This document shows positions 34,220-50,367 of a stretch of DNA of 64,000 bases, piece by piece (position 1 is the first letter of the stretch; every line of letters begins with the position of its first letter). The notes beneath the pieces are model-generated. The model was not told the origin of the DNA. It ran no database searches and was given only the letters and a program-made list of their open reading frames with translations. The stretch comes from Saksenaea vasiformis B4078. Its lineage: Eukaryota; Mucoromycota; Mucoromycetes; Mucorales; Saksenaeaceae. The stretch lies in the NCBI GenBank assembly GCA_000697055.1, contig JNDT01001781.1, positions 147,065 through 211,064 of the forward strand. The letters run 5' to 3'. The position numbers were made by a program, and so were the translations under genes.

Positions 34220-37200
34220 GCTGAAAGGAATTGGAGAGGGAGGAAGGGAGTTAAAGAAGGAAGAACAGCAGAAACGGGCGGTTAAAAAGAAAAAGCGCGT
34301 ACCACAAACGAGGAACTAGCGTGCGTGGATAACTTCTGGAAGCGGATTGTTACTATTTTGGTTGTTGCTGGGCTCGTACACCAAGTTCACGAATGGAAAA
34401 ATTCGGACACTTAAAATGAATACAGCTTGCGTTACGCCTCTTGTAATTAACTTTGTGGCAACTAAACCAGGATAGCTATTTTCATCAATCATGGAGACTC
34501 AAAGTCATCTCACGATAACAGCCGCTAGGCACCTAGCTATTGCGTAATCTCAATTGCATGACGCTTTAACCCCGTATTATTTTGAAAAAGAAGCCCGAAT
34601 TCGGCTTACTAGGTGGTACAAGTTGTAGGAGTGTCTTGGGACTCAGCGGAAGAATGGCTCCTTTGGTTTAACTGCACGCCAGGAAATTGTTGTTTTCTGT
34701 TCAAATTCAACATGATGATCACGGAGTAAAAAAAATAAGGAAAAAAGAGTTTATGCGATCAGCAATGCAACTATGTCCGTTTGACATGATCAGGTTCAAG
34801 GGATCCCTTGTTATTCATGGTTAATAGCTAACGTGAGAAGCAGAAAAATACTAGCAGGTTTTCCCAATAACCAGCCTCAGCCTTACAGATTTGAATGAAA
34901 TAATAATTTAGCCCTTCATATGTATACAACGCTAGCAAAAAATGGTATGTGTGTATAGGAAAAAAGGAAGACGTAGGAGATAGGAGTAACCCCTCAAATC
35001 AGATGATCCGCCGACTTGAAATGAGCACGTTGTTGATTATCGCTGCGTGCAAAGTAAACAAAGCAAAAGACAGCTACATCTCTGCTGTAGTTAAATTCCA
35101 CGATTCAGGAATTATGCCAAAAATAAATAAATAAAAAGTGGGTTGATAAACGTGTGAATGCACGGACTTCCGCCAGTTCGTTTGTCGCGTTCTTCAGGAA
35201 ATCTACCGTTCATGCGGAGCTGAGGTTTTGAACTCATTTTGCTAAGTGACAGAAACTACGCCATAAACTCAGCATTGCCTTGTAAGGCAATTGTCATTAC
35301 ACCAAACCCTTACGTAAAAACCCCGTTGCAATTAGCAATCTCGTCGGCAAGAGGTGCAGTGTTCGGAGATCCGCAAACAAGTTGCCGAGTACGAGTAAAA
35401 CCTAATCTGCGAGAGCGCGCGGCCTGAGGCCGGTACTGCGGTAAATATATCTTATTCCCAATACAAGGAACTCTCACTAAAAATAAATAGTGTTTACATG
35501 GTATAACTAGTGTGAAGGAGGTATATCGGAGAACTAGAGTATACACAAACCACCGACTTCCATCACCACAGATAATAGATGACTAACGCTGTCACCACGA
35601 AAACCGGGTGCCGATAATTACATATGTATCGTAGAGCAAGCGAAGTTCAATTCATCCCCCTGCAACAATCCATTTCATTTGTTTAATCGAGCAAGAGAAA
35701 TCATGAAATGATACTGCATTAATGATGAACAGCGAGAAAGTCGATCATGTAGGTTGAGATTCCAGCAAAGGCAAGCTGACAATAGTCGGATTTGGAAACA
35801 CCATTGCTGTCGTTACAGCGATCGGGTGATGTCTAACTTCACATGACTTCCAGAAGAATCGGAGGTGCCATACGCACCGCGAAAATTTCACGGCGGTATA
35901 AAATATTTATCGGATCTCACATATACGAGGTGATCCAGTCTTGTACGAGTAATCCAATATAAGAAACTTCCCAGTGGGCCTCAATAAGCATCATAGTCTT
36001 TCCAGAAGGGATGCAATTCGAGATAGAACTACCATATACGACATTGTAATCACTATTGTGCAGTATGTAGATCAGCAGTACGCTCTCTGTATAAATAGTA
36101 TTGTTAAAGTTCCGTGAAACGCAGCATCATCGTTGCAAAAGTAGTACTGTTTCTCAGCCAATCAATTGACTATTTTCGTCAAGATTGAGCAACTGCAATA
36201 GTCAACTTCCCATCTCTGCATATAAAACGATATAGACACCGTCTCTTATCACGCTCTTTGGTCCTCTAATATGTTTTTTTTAACGGTTCATTCGGTTTGC
36301 CTTCTTACTCTTTTATATCCTATAGGTGTCGGATAACCTGCACAATCAAACTGCAAGCTTCAAAGCACGCAGAGCAGACCACACCATTGGACCAAATGCA
36401 AGCTCATAAGAAAAATGGACTGGGCCTACGCGCCCCAGGTATGGATTACAGTCAATGCGGATTCCAATGGTTAATTTCATGCCCGTGAAATATTCGCGGT
36501 CCGTAGGGCACCTAAGAATCGGAAGTACTGTATAAGCTCTATTTGTTAATCTGTTGCAGATTTAAGCTCGACAACTGAGAATTGCTCGCTGCACTACTTT
36601 CAGATAGCACAAATCAGACCTGTGATCATAAAGCCTACGTAAAAACACTCGACAAAGGAATGATATAGCAGCAATAACCTTTAAAAAAAGGGCATTTCTT
36701 GTTTTATCAGATGAAATTCATTTCTAAATAATAAGCAGGCAAAACGGTTTGCCCAATTGACGTTTACCATAATATTGCCGCACAAAAGAGGTTAGCTACG
36801 ACCAAAAGGTCTCCGGTGTTCATAACTCCTAGCAATATGATGCATGTTATTGTTCATACTGGTGTCGTCCTCCTACAGTTACCAGGGTGTTCATAAGCTA
36901 GAATGTCGTGCAACGTTCAAAGATGATGATTTTTACCGCATTGGGGCGGAAAGGGATAGTAAGCAGCATGATAATTAAGCTAGTTGGAGTGCATACAATA
37001 TAGTGAACCTGCATACAACTTAATGTATCCCTTTGTGTCTTACTATCAACAAGGCCGTCGTAAATCGGTACTTCAGAATCTAGAAATATTGATCGGAAAG
37101 TCAAAAACATACAGTAGATTGACACTTAAGATCCTTTAATACGTTCAATGTGCTCACTCTGGTAAGAAACGTTATTCCATGTCCCCCCATGATATTTTCT

Positions 37201-39639
37201 AATGGGATACTGAACCATCCGCTCTATTTCAGCAGCTATTTTTATGCGCTTTCGTTTCATTGTACAAACTCAGGCACATAAGCAAACAAACGACTACTAC
37301 TCTAGCCCAAACAATATTTAGATTTTTCTCCTTGAATTTCTTTTCACCTATGCAGTTTTGGATATCCGGCTGAGTTGTTTACGTTATTGCAATACTGAAC
37401 CTGATGTTTTTTCAACAAAAGTTAGAACCGTTGTTTCCGCATTTTAGAAGGCGAAAATAGAAGATAGTTTCGTCCGTTTATCCAACGTTTCAGGGTGTGT
37501 GTTCTGTTATTTGCAACTATTTGCTATCTGTATATCATCTGCTTATCCTTGTTGGTTGCCGTATCTATTCGGAGACTGAGCACAATCTACCATGTGAATC
37601 CTTGTATGTAGTGGAACCGTTGTCTTTACTTTTTCCACAGATTTCTGTCATACACTACGGGAGAAATTCAAGGTCCTTCATCGAATATAAAATGAGTAAA
37701 GCCATATGTAGACCAGTCCCGGTCTTTGTCAACTCGATGGAAGAAACATTTAGTATTGATATCAATCATTTGAATAAATTATGTCTTACTTTCATTTATC
37801 GTCATACCTAATGATGAGCACAGCCATAGGAGAATTGAGGTTCCACTCACTGCGGTACTCTTAGTCATGGTCCTAGGGTCCGAACGGTGCAGATATTTAT
37901 TACCAGCAGTGCATGAGATTAAAGCAAGACCGTACTTGACGAATACAACATGAAAGCCATTTCGCTGGGATGGAGAACGATCCAACACATACACCGGCGG
38001 GAGCTCATGAACTGAGACGGAGCGGAGGCTAGTGCTTCTTGTATCTTCCGCCTTATTCTCCGTTTTACAGCACATCGAAGAGGTTTGGTCGATGGCGAAA
38101 GCGATTGTTGGGAAACATGCAGAAAGAGAATACCACCAACTTGCCAGTATAAATCTAATATTCAGCGAAGAAATGGTGGGTTCAGACGGCTAAACGTAGG
38201 AGATGCCGCTTTTCTTGCCGCAAAAGTTGAGACAAGGGACTTCTGAAATTCAATGGTCGGGACCAAATCAAAATTGTGTGATATAGGAATCCGGGTGAGT
38301 AGAAAGGGTAACAAATAGAGAGAACTGTTTGAGATCAAGTTTATACATCAATTACGCAACCATTGTTAGGATATATCTGTGAACTATTTGTTGTTTATGC
38401 TCACCGTCCTTAACTACGTACAATCTCGGCTCGAATTCAAAGGCTTTGTTCGTCAAGTCCATAAAAACAGATAATACTGTAGCGTCCTGAATTTTTATTG
38501 CTGATGGCAGATATCCACGGAAGGACCAGCATTAAGCGTATCTAAAATTATGTTCTAGGGATTGTCAGAGCTGCCGCTGAGATAAGGTAATTTCAACTCG
38601 TAGTTAGAAAAAGTAAGTCTAAGAAGAGCAAGTGAGGAGGTTCACCAAGATAGTGAACGCAGGAATCGTTACCGAACACGTCTCAACTTTCTGAACGTAA
38701 TAACAGAAGATGCAGATAAACATGAGCTGGGATATCGACAGACCTATCACACATCAAATGCATCAGAACGCAATTCGGTCGAGTGGTTTCTATATGACGT
38801 TAAGAACAAAATTAAGTGCAGAGAAGCAGATAGCGACGACCAGAGTCAGCGGAGCGTTCAGTAGCTCGAGGTTGCAAGACGTTAAAGGTCTTATCTCTCG
38901 TATTGATAGATAGTTAGATAAATATCGCAGCAAAAGTCGCCTATGGTGAGTCTGCCAAGAAGCTCGATATATATACATTCCGGAGATCATAAAGTTGTGG
39001 CGGGATATTTGCGCATACGCAATCACTATTTTATAGGCACTCCTAATGGTCTTGGTTAATCACGAACTCGCTTCGACAAACTAACGATCTCAGTTTTGAT
39101 CGGAACGACATTACTTTCTGCATATAGTGTATGTATCAATCACTATGTACATTTGGATTAAGTCCGCGATTTTGGTCTGCGCCACTGACCCTGTGCTTCA
39201 ACCGGTCTATTCGTTTGACGCGCCGCATCTGCCACATGGCTCGGGTCACTATCGTATCCTGCACTAACTATTTATTGCAATTGTAAATCGTATTACCCGT
39301 GTGTGCGCCTTCAGATGTTTCAAGTCTACCTTCCAGGAATCTTTTGTTGTATACGTCCTATTTCGGGATTTTGTTGCACTAATTAACCCTCACGTTCTTC
39401 CCAGTTCTATCTTGCAGTCAGTCCCGAAAATATTGACACCTTTCTAGTACGAAATTGTTACAGTCGACGTAAATGCTGGTTAATACTGCTGCTGTTGTAA
39501 GTGAGAGACCATAGCTAGAACTGAGTTAATTAAGATTCCGCTCCCAATGTCTACAGGAAAGGAGCCAGGACACTGTTTCTCACGTACTCTCGTGTCGCCC
39601 GACTTAAGTGAATTCTGCAACAATAACAATAACATCTAA
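34220..39639. other. 5.4-kb gene-poor region
   Basis: The longest stretch without a supportable gene. Frames are short, and none has family patterns, codon bias or a coherent chain of splice sites. A short hairpin-capable GGCCTGAGGCC occurs near 35420. It may be decayed mobile-element DNA ahead of the Gag relic. No tRNA or repeat copy of the family above was found. Confidence 0.5.
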
Positions 39640-41010
39640 ATGAGCAACATTAACTACAACAACATCTCCATGGATAACATTTTCCCTGGCATGGTCCTCA
39701 ACAACAACACCGCTACCGCCATCGGTGCTCCCAGCGACGATGTAAACGGACGCATGACGGTGCATCCCAAAGACTCGGCTTCGCAGGTCCAAGCGCCTAC
39801 ATCCGGGAAGAGTCCCTTGTGTTTGCAGGAACGTGCTCTCCCTCCTGTTGGCCCTGGCACCCAGGAACGCAGAGGAAACTTTGTGGAAATCGCCATGGGT
39901 GGTGCCTGCCTGTCCACGCGCATGGATCCTGCCGAGCAGGATTTGCAAGTACTGCAAATTATGGTTGAAAAGGCCAACCAAATGCGTCAGATCCACAACC
40001 ATGCAGTGCTGCGTGGAGTTCCTTTCGAGGAACAACAAAAGTACTTGGCAGACTGGAAATGTGCGCTTGAAAGTGTGCAACAGAAACGCGCTTTGTGTAA
40101 AATGCATTACCCTGGCGACAAGCGCTTTTGGACAGGAGAGGAAAAGAGCGAAGAACGAATGGCCGACGAGGGGAAAAGCTCGCAACAGCGCCCCACTGTT
40201 GTGCCATCTGCCGAACTGCCAGTTCTACAGATCAAGGGCGAAGGAAAGTGGTCGAAGAAAAAGGGCTCACACGGATCCGCTCGCCAATTCTTACGCATTT
40301 TTGAAGATTGCCTGCAGATGTTCAACTTGGACATCGACAGAAACTGGGAACTATACTTCAAACGTTGCATCAACGAAGCCCAGTATAGCTGGTTCGAAAC
40401 GACGTTGAAAGGAAAGAAGTTATCCTGGACGGAGGCACGAACGATCATCGCCGACAAGTTCGACCCACCTGTTTATCAGCTACGTAGACAGCAAAAGATT
40501 GCCCGCATGTCTCAGAAGCGTGGTGAAAGTCTGCTAAAGTACATGGAACGTTATCGCGTGGCTTTCTTTGAGACCGGATGCCAAAATTGTACAACATGTG
40601 GCTCCAGTATTCATCTTTTCCTTTCCTCGCTGAACAATGAATACCGGGAAGCGGCATACCACGTGGTAAGTATGCATTATGGAAAAAATATTCCTAGCGA
40701 CCTGGAGAAAGTGATGGAGTCTGTTGCCACGTTAAAGTCCAAAGACAATCGTGTGCATGTTGACGATTCCAAAGATGAGGAGGAGGTGGAGGAAAGAAAA
40801 TCTAGAACTCTTAGACGCCCTCGCCACCAAAAGCACAAGATGCAGGGTGGTCACGTCGAAGGCAAAGTAAGCAGTACCGACCTCGAGTTGAAAGAGCAGA
40901 AAAACGCTTCAAGCGTGCTGCCGAATTCGTGGAAAGGAGGAAGGATTGCGACTGGTGAAAATGCCCATGCCACTATATGCATCGTTGTCGCGGATATAAC
41001 GAAGGAATAG
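39640..41010 (+). pseudogene. LTR-retrotransposon Gag relic (Ty3/Gypsy-like), no pol
   Basis: A 456-codon frame carries a retrotransposon-gag domain: SARQFLRIFEDCLQMFN, then YSWFETTLKG, LSWTEARTIIADKF, and ARMSQKRGESLLKYMERYR. A basic stretch follows. Downstream of an A-run near 40895, a different frame encodes the end of a CCHC zinc knuckle (CDW..., then HYMHRC). In that frame a TGA occupies the second cysteine position. The knuckle is thus lost by a frameshift and a stop. No protease, reverse transcriptase or integrase follows, and no LTR pair was seen. Codon use is G/C-richer than flanking DNA, unlike the decayed spacer, so the insertion is fairly recent or the ORF was retained. Confidence 0.75.
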
Positions 41011-41789
41011 AGAAACCGGCCAGCCAGATGTCCATAACTTTTATAAACGCGGAATCATTCCCCAGTTAGAACGATGACGAATAAATACGCAATGTCCGAG
41101 CAACTCCTAATGATCTAAGAAATATGAAATGATTACCGCTGTATGATAATACGAACTTTCTGAAGAAAATATACCTGTCTTATTTAAAAAAGTGTTTTAA
41201 ATGAAACGATGCGTGATGCGTGATGCGTGATGCGTGATGCGCGCATATGCAGCATTCATTTAACTTTCGGACGTTCAGAGGGACGCGATCATTCTCCAAA
41301 AGCAGAACTATAAGAAAGATGAAGAAATTATTAGGCATAGAAAGAGTGACGATTAAGACAGAACTTAACTCTTCATGTTCAACGTCGATCTATAGATTTT
41401 GTGGTATATGTCAACCGTCGTAATGCCCATCCTATACAATTGTGTTCCATAACAGGAAAGATCGGGGATTAACCGTGTTTCCATATACAGTGAACTTCTC
41501 CACTGGAACTTATCATCTATAACTTGGACTTATCACCGAGTTCAGTACAACAAGGTAGCACCATGTCATCACAGTAATTGATCAATTCCATAATCCACAC
41601 CTAATACCGAGAAGAACGTTCACTAATCCTTATTTCCGCTAAAAGACTGAATCATATAAAAGGCAGACAATCTAATTGAAATAAAGATATCCAACAGTCT
41701 CAAAGGATTTTATCTGTCTACAGTCTCAATCAATCCATCCATACAATAGATTTGCTCGGATTTATTTTGGAAAGATGTGGCAATACCCG
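41011..41789. other. Spacer after Gag relic
   Basis: About 780 bp with no ORF of note. It contains the GATGCGT tandem repeat listed separately. No LTR or polypurine tract could be identified. Confidence 0.4.
41209..41243. repeat. GATGCGT tandem repeat
   Basis: About five units of the 7-mer GATGCGT in a row, ending GATGCGCGC. A short minisatellite without coding context. Confidence 0.85.
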
Positions 41790-42730
41790 TTTATTGAATG
41801 TATTTTTACTCTACTCTATGTAAATCTTGCGTCCATCAGAAGCCAGTTTTGCGCTAAGGAAGAGATGAAGTATGCAGTTATCAGTGTATAAATTATCGAT
41901 AAAATAATACTCTACTTACATCAACTTGGTCCCCAGATGGACGCAAAATTTATTCTAGCAGTGTAAAAATTCATTCGCGGTTAGTAAATGGAAGATACTT
42001 TGATGTCACTTCACTTACCCCCGAAGGGTATAGCCGCCCAATGACGGCAGCCTGCCCCGCATCTGGCGCGATGGGGGCGGCAGGAGAGATTATACTGACA
42101 AGACCGCCAGTTTGGCTGTTAACGCCGTGCAGAGGACTTGAAGCGATGCAACGTCTGGCGAGGTTCTGTGGCGGAAGTTGAACGAGGCTGCGTGTGACAA
42201 CATTTACTTACCTGGTGGTGAACAAGGGCTACACCACGGCCGAGAAGGTTTGGGACAGAGGTCACGCAGGCTAAAAAAGGGACATAAAGATATGAATAAT
42301 CATGTATGTATATAAATTGACATCCTTACCGGGGATGTCCTTTTGAAAAACAGAGCCAAAGAATTTAAAAATGGGTCGTGCGTGCCTTTAAATACGGATC
42401 ATTTTGTGTGGAACCTGTCCTTATCGTGAGACATTTTTACTGCTTTACGACGGGATACTGGGAATCCATCACTGAAGTATATCAATGCAAAGACGATGTT
42501 ATTGTTTCAATGAGACATTTCCTTTTCTTGAGATATTTTTACTGCTTTCCGCAAGGGTACTGAAAAAACGCATCACTGAAGCACCTCAATGCAAAAACGA
42601 AGTTACCCAGACGCGAATTGTTCCTAAGATTGACGCAAAGGCGCGTCACTTTCCAGCGCAAAATTTATTTGACTTCAGCGTCTCATAATATTTATCTGAC
42701 GCAAATGTGGATTCCAAATCCAGTATTTTC
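41790..42730 (+). repeat. Dispersed repeat family, copy 3 (longest)
   Basis: Shares with copy 1 the start TTTATTGAA, CTTGCGTCCATC, GGTTAGTAAATGGAA, TCACTTCACTTACCCCCGAA, GCAGAGGACTTGAAGCGATG, GGACAGAGGTCACGCAGGCT, CCGGGGATGTCC, ACAGAGCCAAAGAA, CCTTTAAATACGG and an ending TCTGACGCAAATGTGG. Its inverted pair is the cleanest: TTGCGTCCATC with GATGGACGCAA about 115 bp apart. It carries a GC-rich block near 42045-42090 and a tandem duplication near 42428-42600 not seen in copy 1. Confidence 0.75.
42428..42600 (+). repeat. Tandem duplication inside repeat copy 3
   Basis: Two imperfect units about 100 bp apart share GAGACATTTTTACTGCTTT / GAGATATTTTTACTGCTTT, then a G/A-rich stretch, CATCACTGAAG and CAATGCAAA.ACGA. 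It accounts for part of the greater length of this copy. Confidence 0.7.
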
Positions 42731-43293
42731 GGAACTGACCTTATCATTTTCCTTATTCCACTTTACATTGTGTTTGTGTTACAGTCGTTTGATGAATGAT
42801 GGCTGACTATGGATACCAGTACTTATTCCAGTTCGGATGTCTCATGGGCGCCATGAAAGGTAACTAAAGCGCTGTGTAACATGAGGCCTCTAAGGGTTCC
42901 GGATCGGCCTTGTTTTGGACCTCAAGAGTCCTGCTTGACAAATTGCTGGAAAGGGAGCTCTTCAGCTGCAGAGCTTTCCATCGGCAATACATGGCTCCGG
43001 CCGTTTTCAACACATGTATCAAAACTCGTCTGACGACTAACATTCACTTCAGTATTCGATTTCCCTGCGATTGGCTCCACTTCTTCTTGTAACTTAGCTT
43101 TTCGCTGCCATGTATCCAATGGCTGATTTATCTACTTGTTAGAGGAGCTTATACGTTCGTTTCACAGAACGCAATCCCAGGAAAGAGCAAGCGGCGTGCT
43201 TTAAGATAAACGCAGTCACATGTGCGATGGATTTTTTGGCGGCGAATGTTTCGGGCTGTGACAAGCATCAAGGGTTGATTTTTGGCCACATCC
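42731..43293. other. Upstream region of mitochondrial TrpRS
   Basis: Short frames on both strands, none recognised. The promoter and possible 5' UTR of the TrpRS gene are presumed here. Confidence 0.4.
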
Positions 43294-46659
<3,366 letters not shown>

Positions 46660-47105
46660 AATGTATTATTGTTTACCTACCTTTGTACTGTCCGAATAAA
46701 ATACAACCGCTGTCTTTGTTACATCTCTCTTTTCTCCCATCATACAACGAGTGCTCTTTTTGAACACGCTAACTCTATATACAACCGAATGAATACTAGG
46801 AGATCAAAACAAGAAGCCAGGATTGGATGTCCGGGTATTACTACGTCTTTTCCGAACTGCATATCCCCAAAAGTTACTTTGGAGAAGAGCGATGTTGATA
46901 CAGAATTATTCGCCGCGTAAACTTACGGGAGCGCCTCATCTGCTTTGTCATCAGCTCTTTCTGTCAACATTTCACTTATTGCTTCTTTTGGTTCGCGTTC
47001 AAAGAAAACCGGAAAAACAAAAATGCGATCACGTGCAGAATTTTTTATTCAATAAATTGCCCCGTCTTTTCTTTTGGGGAAATTTTTATCTGTCACTTTT
47101 TTCTT
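46660..47105. other. Spacer between HEM2 and sphingomyelinase
   Basis: 446 bp. AATAAA about 40 bp after the HEM2 stop fits polyadenylation. The rest is pyrimidine-rich promoter-like DNA. Confidence 0.5.
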
Positions 47106-48628
47106 ATGAAATTAGATAACGCTGCTGCCGACCTTGAAAGGCTTTTGTCGGACGATGATGATATATCCCCGTCACGACTAGCAACGGAGAGCCATGGTAG
47201 GTTTGTGGCACCTGAACTCCAAAGGGATGAAGATGTCCCATTGCTGTCGAGAAATAATTCTGAAGAGAGCGATCCAAGCGATTGGCTTGCTCCCGAGAAA
47301 AAACCTGTATCGATAGCGATATGGATGAAGAAATTTCGAAATAGTGTGATGACACACGGTCGACGATGCTGCTGTATCTGCATCATTATCAGCGTGATCC
47401 TCTTTGTCTTGTTGGCTCTCTTCAGTACTTTTTACTTTTCTCCCCTGGCACTTCCACCACCTACATTAGCTGACAAGACAACTAATACCACTGCACGTCT
47501 CTTGACGCTCAATATTTTCATGCGACCACCAGGTGTCAAGAACAACCTGTCTGACTATAAAGATGCACGCCTGGACTATATCATCCGTCACATTTTGCCA
47601 TATTACGACGTTATTACCATCCAGGAAGCATTCGCGTTTGCGAGTCGCCGAGTAGATCATTTAATTCAACGCGCTCAGACCCTCGGATTCAATCATCATG
47701 TTGCCCTCCCACGACATTACCCATGGGAACTGGCCGGAGATGGTGGTCTGCTGATACTATCGCGTTTTCCTGTTTTGAAAGCAAACCGACTTGAATTTTC
47801 CCGTGGAATACATAGTGATTGGTAAACGAAGACGAAAAAATCACTCTATGCATTTGTCCTGACGCAGAAGTAAACCTGATAGGCTTGCTTACAAGGGCGC
47901 ACTCTATGCCAAAATCGAGTTCAATCAAAACCACCACCTCCATCTCTACACCACTCACACACAAGCATCTTATGACGCTGGTGGTGCACTAAACGACGAG
48001 GATACGCAAGTACGATTAAGTCAATTCGCCCATGTGCACGAGTTGATCTACAACACCGCGAAAGATGACGAACTTCCCATTCTGCTCATGGGAGATCTAA
48101 ACGTCGATGCTGCTGTCCATGATAACTCATCTGCCGTCAATGGAAGTTCTGACGCATATACGATGATGATGGATGTGCTGCGCGGTGATGGCATCCAAGT
48201 CAAACGCGGAAATGATTACGAGCAAAAGTTTCAACACGCATGGCGTCTAAGCAATCTGACAGACATCGTCTACCAAACGTACAGACGACATCCAGTCACC
48301 TTTGGAGACATTACCATGCGTAATGGAACAGTTGAGCCCAGCGAGACCGTGTTAACCCATGCCGATCAATTAATGACGATGCAAAGCATTGACCGCATAC
48401 TATGGGCAGAGAGACAGACACATTCTTTACGTCTCACTAACGTGACAGTTGAGAAGTTCATGGTTAAGGATAATAAACGCTTAACAGAGGATGAACGGAA
48501 ACACATACCTTTTACCCAGGTATCAGGTAAGCAAGCATAAAGGACAAAAAAAGGGAGGAGAAGGAAGTACTAACGGGATGATTTGCAAAGATCATTACGG
48601 ACTGAGTTGCGTCGTGGAACTACAGTAG
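47106..48628 (+). CDS. Neutral sphingomyelinase-like membrane phosphodiesterase
   Basis: Type II membrane protein of the endonuclease/exonuclease/phosphatase superfamily, predicted to cleave sphingomyelin or a related sphingophospholipid. An acidic N-terminal tail is followed by Cys-rich RRCCCICIIISVILFVLLAL, one membrane helix. The catalytic core shows LNIFMRPPG, TIQEAFAF (Mg-binding Glu), GLLILSRFPV, DWLAYKGALYAKIE and LLMGDLNVDAA. Two introns: 47823-47880, and 48527-48590 with branch site TACTAAC. The second leads to a short last exon encoding SDHYGLSCVVELQ and the stop. That SDH is the conserved catalytic Asp-His, so reading through to the earlier stop at 48540 would lose it. Confidence 0.85.
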
Positions 48629-50367
48629 ACTTAGAGGGGAAGTGAGATCATTTGTAGATCTATGTGTACATAACAGGAAAAGTTGCATATCATTCTGAGT
48701 CAATTTAGGTGGGTTCTTCGTTGGCTTGAATGATCTTTGTGTTCGGGAAGCAGTTCTTTTCACGTCCACGCAACCTTAAGCTTGGCGTCATAATCGGGGG
48801 AATTACACGACGACCTCGCGCTACGATGCAGACCTTGGTTAGGCTGCAGTAACTGTCATCGGAATTCATTCAGATCGTGCACAAGTCCTTTGGAACAAAG
48901 AGAAATCACAGATCTCTCCTTAGAACTTCACCATCTCGCAGATCACGATGCCGAAACCGTTAAAACGTGTTTTTGTTCCAAATGGCTTCGCAAATGTCTG
49001 TTCTCTACTCCTTCATTTTGAAATTCTTGCTCAGATCTTGATCCAGTGTGTTAATCACTGCTTAGGAATCGTCCCTCCTCGAATTTCTCGGTGTTCCGCT
49101 TATCTATCCTAAGAGCGTAGCACTATCGATGGTCAATCCAGTTCCATGCAGGGACATTGGTAACCTCGCTGTCCGATGACGAATCAATTGCTGTAAAAGT
49201 AGAGGCTCTTAGAGGTCACATTACTCCACGTATCACGCCACTGTGAAGATCGTTGATTCATAGCCAAGCGTCTCTTTTCCTTTGTGTGGCAAGCCAATTC
49301 TTCAACTTTCTCGGGACCTTTTCTTGTTTCCAAATAGCTCGTGTATTTTTCGTGGAGTAGAGGGTGGAACTCCCTGTTTTCTAGTCAGCCATGAATTTCT
49401 GCTCACGGTTTCAAAATCTGTATATCTAAACGACCGAGATCATTTTTAAAGCGCTCGTGAATGAAAGCTAACCCATGTCAGCTTGTACTACCGACGTTCC
49501 GAAAAGTTAAGGAGGTCTCCAGATGGTCTAAAACCAAGCGCTTCTCGAGATCGTATCTGCTTGGTTCTTAATGCGAGTGACTTAATATGATTGAAGAACA
49601 AAACCATCTTTTTACAAGCTCTTACGTTAGAATAGACAGTATCAATAAGATGCTATATACTGACAACAATACGATCTTCGCTTCGGTTACGGCACACAGA
49701 CAATCAATTTGCTGGTTTAGAGAAGGGGGGAAGGGGAAATCTTAGGAGGGTCTTAGCAATTCTGGCGTTTACTGCGCATGGTGAAGCGTGAACGTTTGAG
49801 AACACTATCGCATCTATCCCGATGAAAGCTCGGCAGACGTCAGAACACACCATCTTTGCTCAAATCCGGGGTTGGTACCGCTTCCATTTGTGGTGGGCTT
49901 TCACAGCTCAACCGTGGGGTAAAGGCAAAGCGCTGACGAACTCCAGGAGATTGCACGTGGCTTAAATGATGTGATTTTGACCTGCTGGAGATCCAGGGAC
50001 AAGAACGAACTTGTCCATTGTCTATTTTGCTCAATCAGAGAGCCAACATCAAGCTGAATACAAAGTATAAGGGGTTTATAGTCTATTCTAAAGCAGAAAG
50101 CGCTTCTGATAAAAAAGAGAAGTTTCACGATAAAGGAAAGAAAAGGGAAGGCAACAAGCACCTACGGCAGGAGAAAGGATGTCAGCTGTCACCTTATCGC
50201 GTACAGTACACAAATCCACGTAGCACTCTGTTCCGTAGATGGGGATCGAAAATCGACGCCGACGAACTGATTTCGTTTTATGCAAAAATAAAAAGTTTTG
50301 CCTTTATTCAACAATTACATTAAGCAGAGTAGAGAGAATGATCTAATTCTTGAGACATGCAAGGTTT
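48629..50367. other. 1.7-kb spacer with a possible minus-strand gene
   Basis: Mostly featureless. On the minus strand near 49740-50060 a Pro/Ser-rich frame (SPGVRQRFAFTPRLS, MEAVPTPDLSKDGVF) meets a TGA and then continues in frame with a basic tail. It may be a small unrecognised gene or pseudogene. Confidence 0.4.

Noticed and set aside
37497..38075. Overlapping frames of about 100 codons on each strand
   Set aside because: No domain or codon bias; consistent with random open frames in AT-rich DNA.
39604..40208. Minus-strand frames opposite the Gag ORF
   Set aside because: Shadow of the Gag coding strand; the plus frame carries the gag domain.
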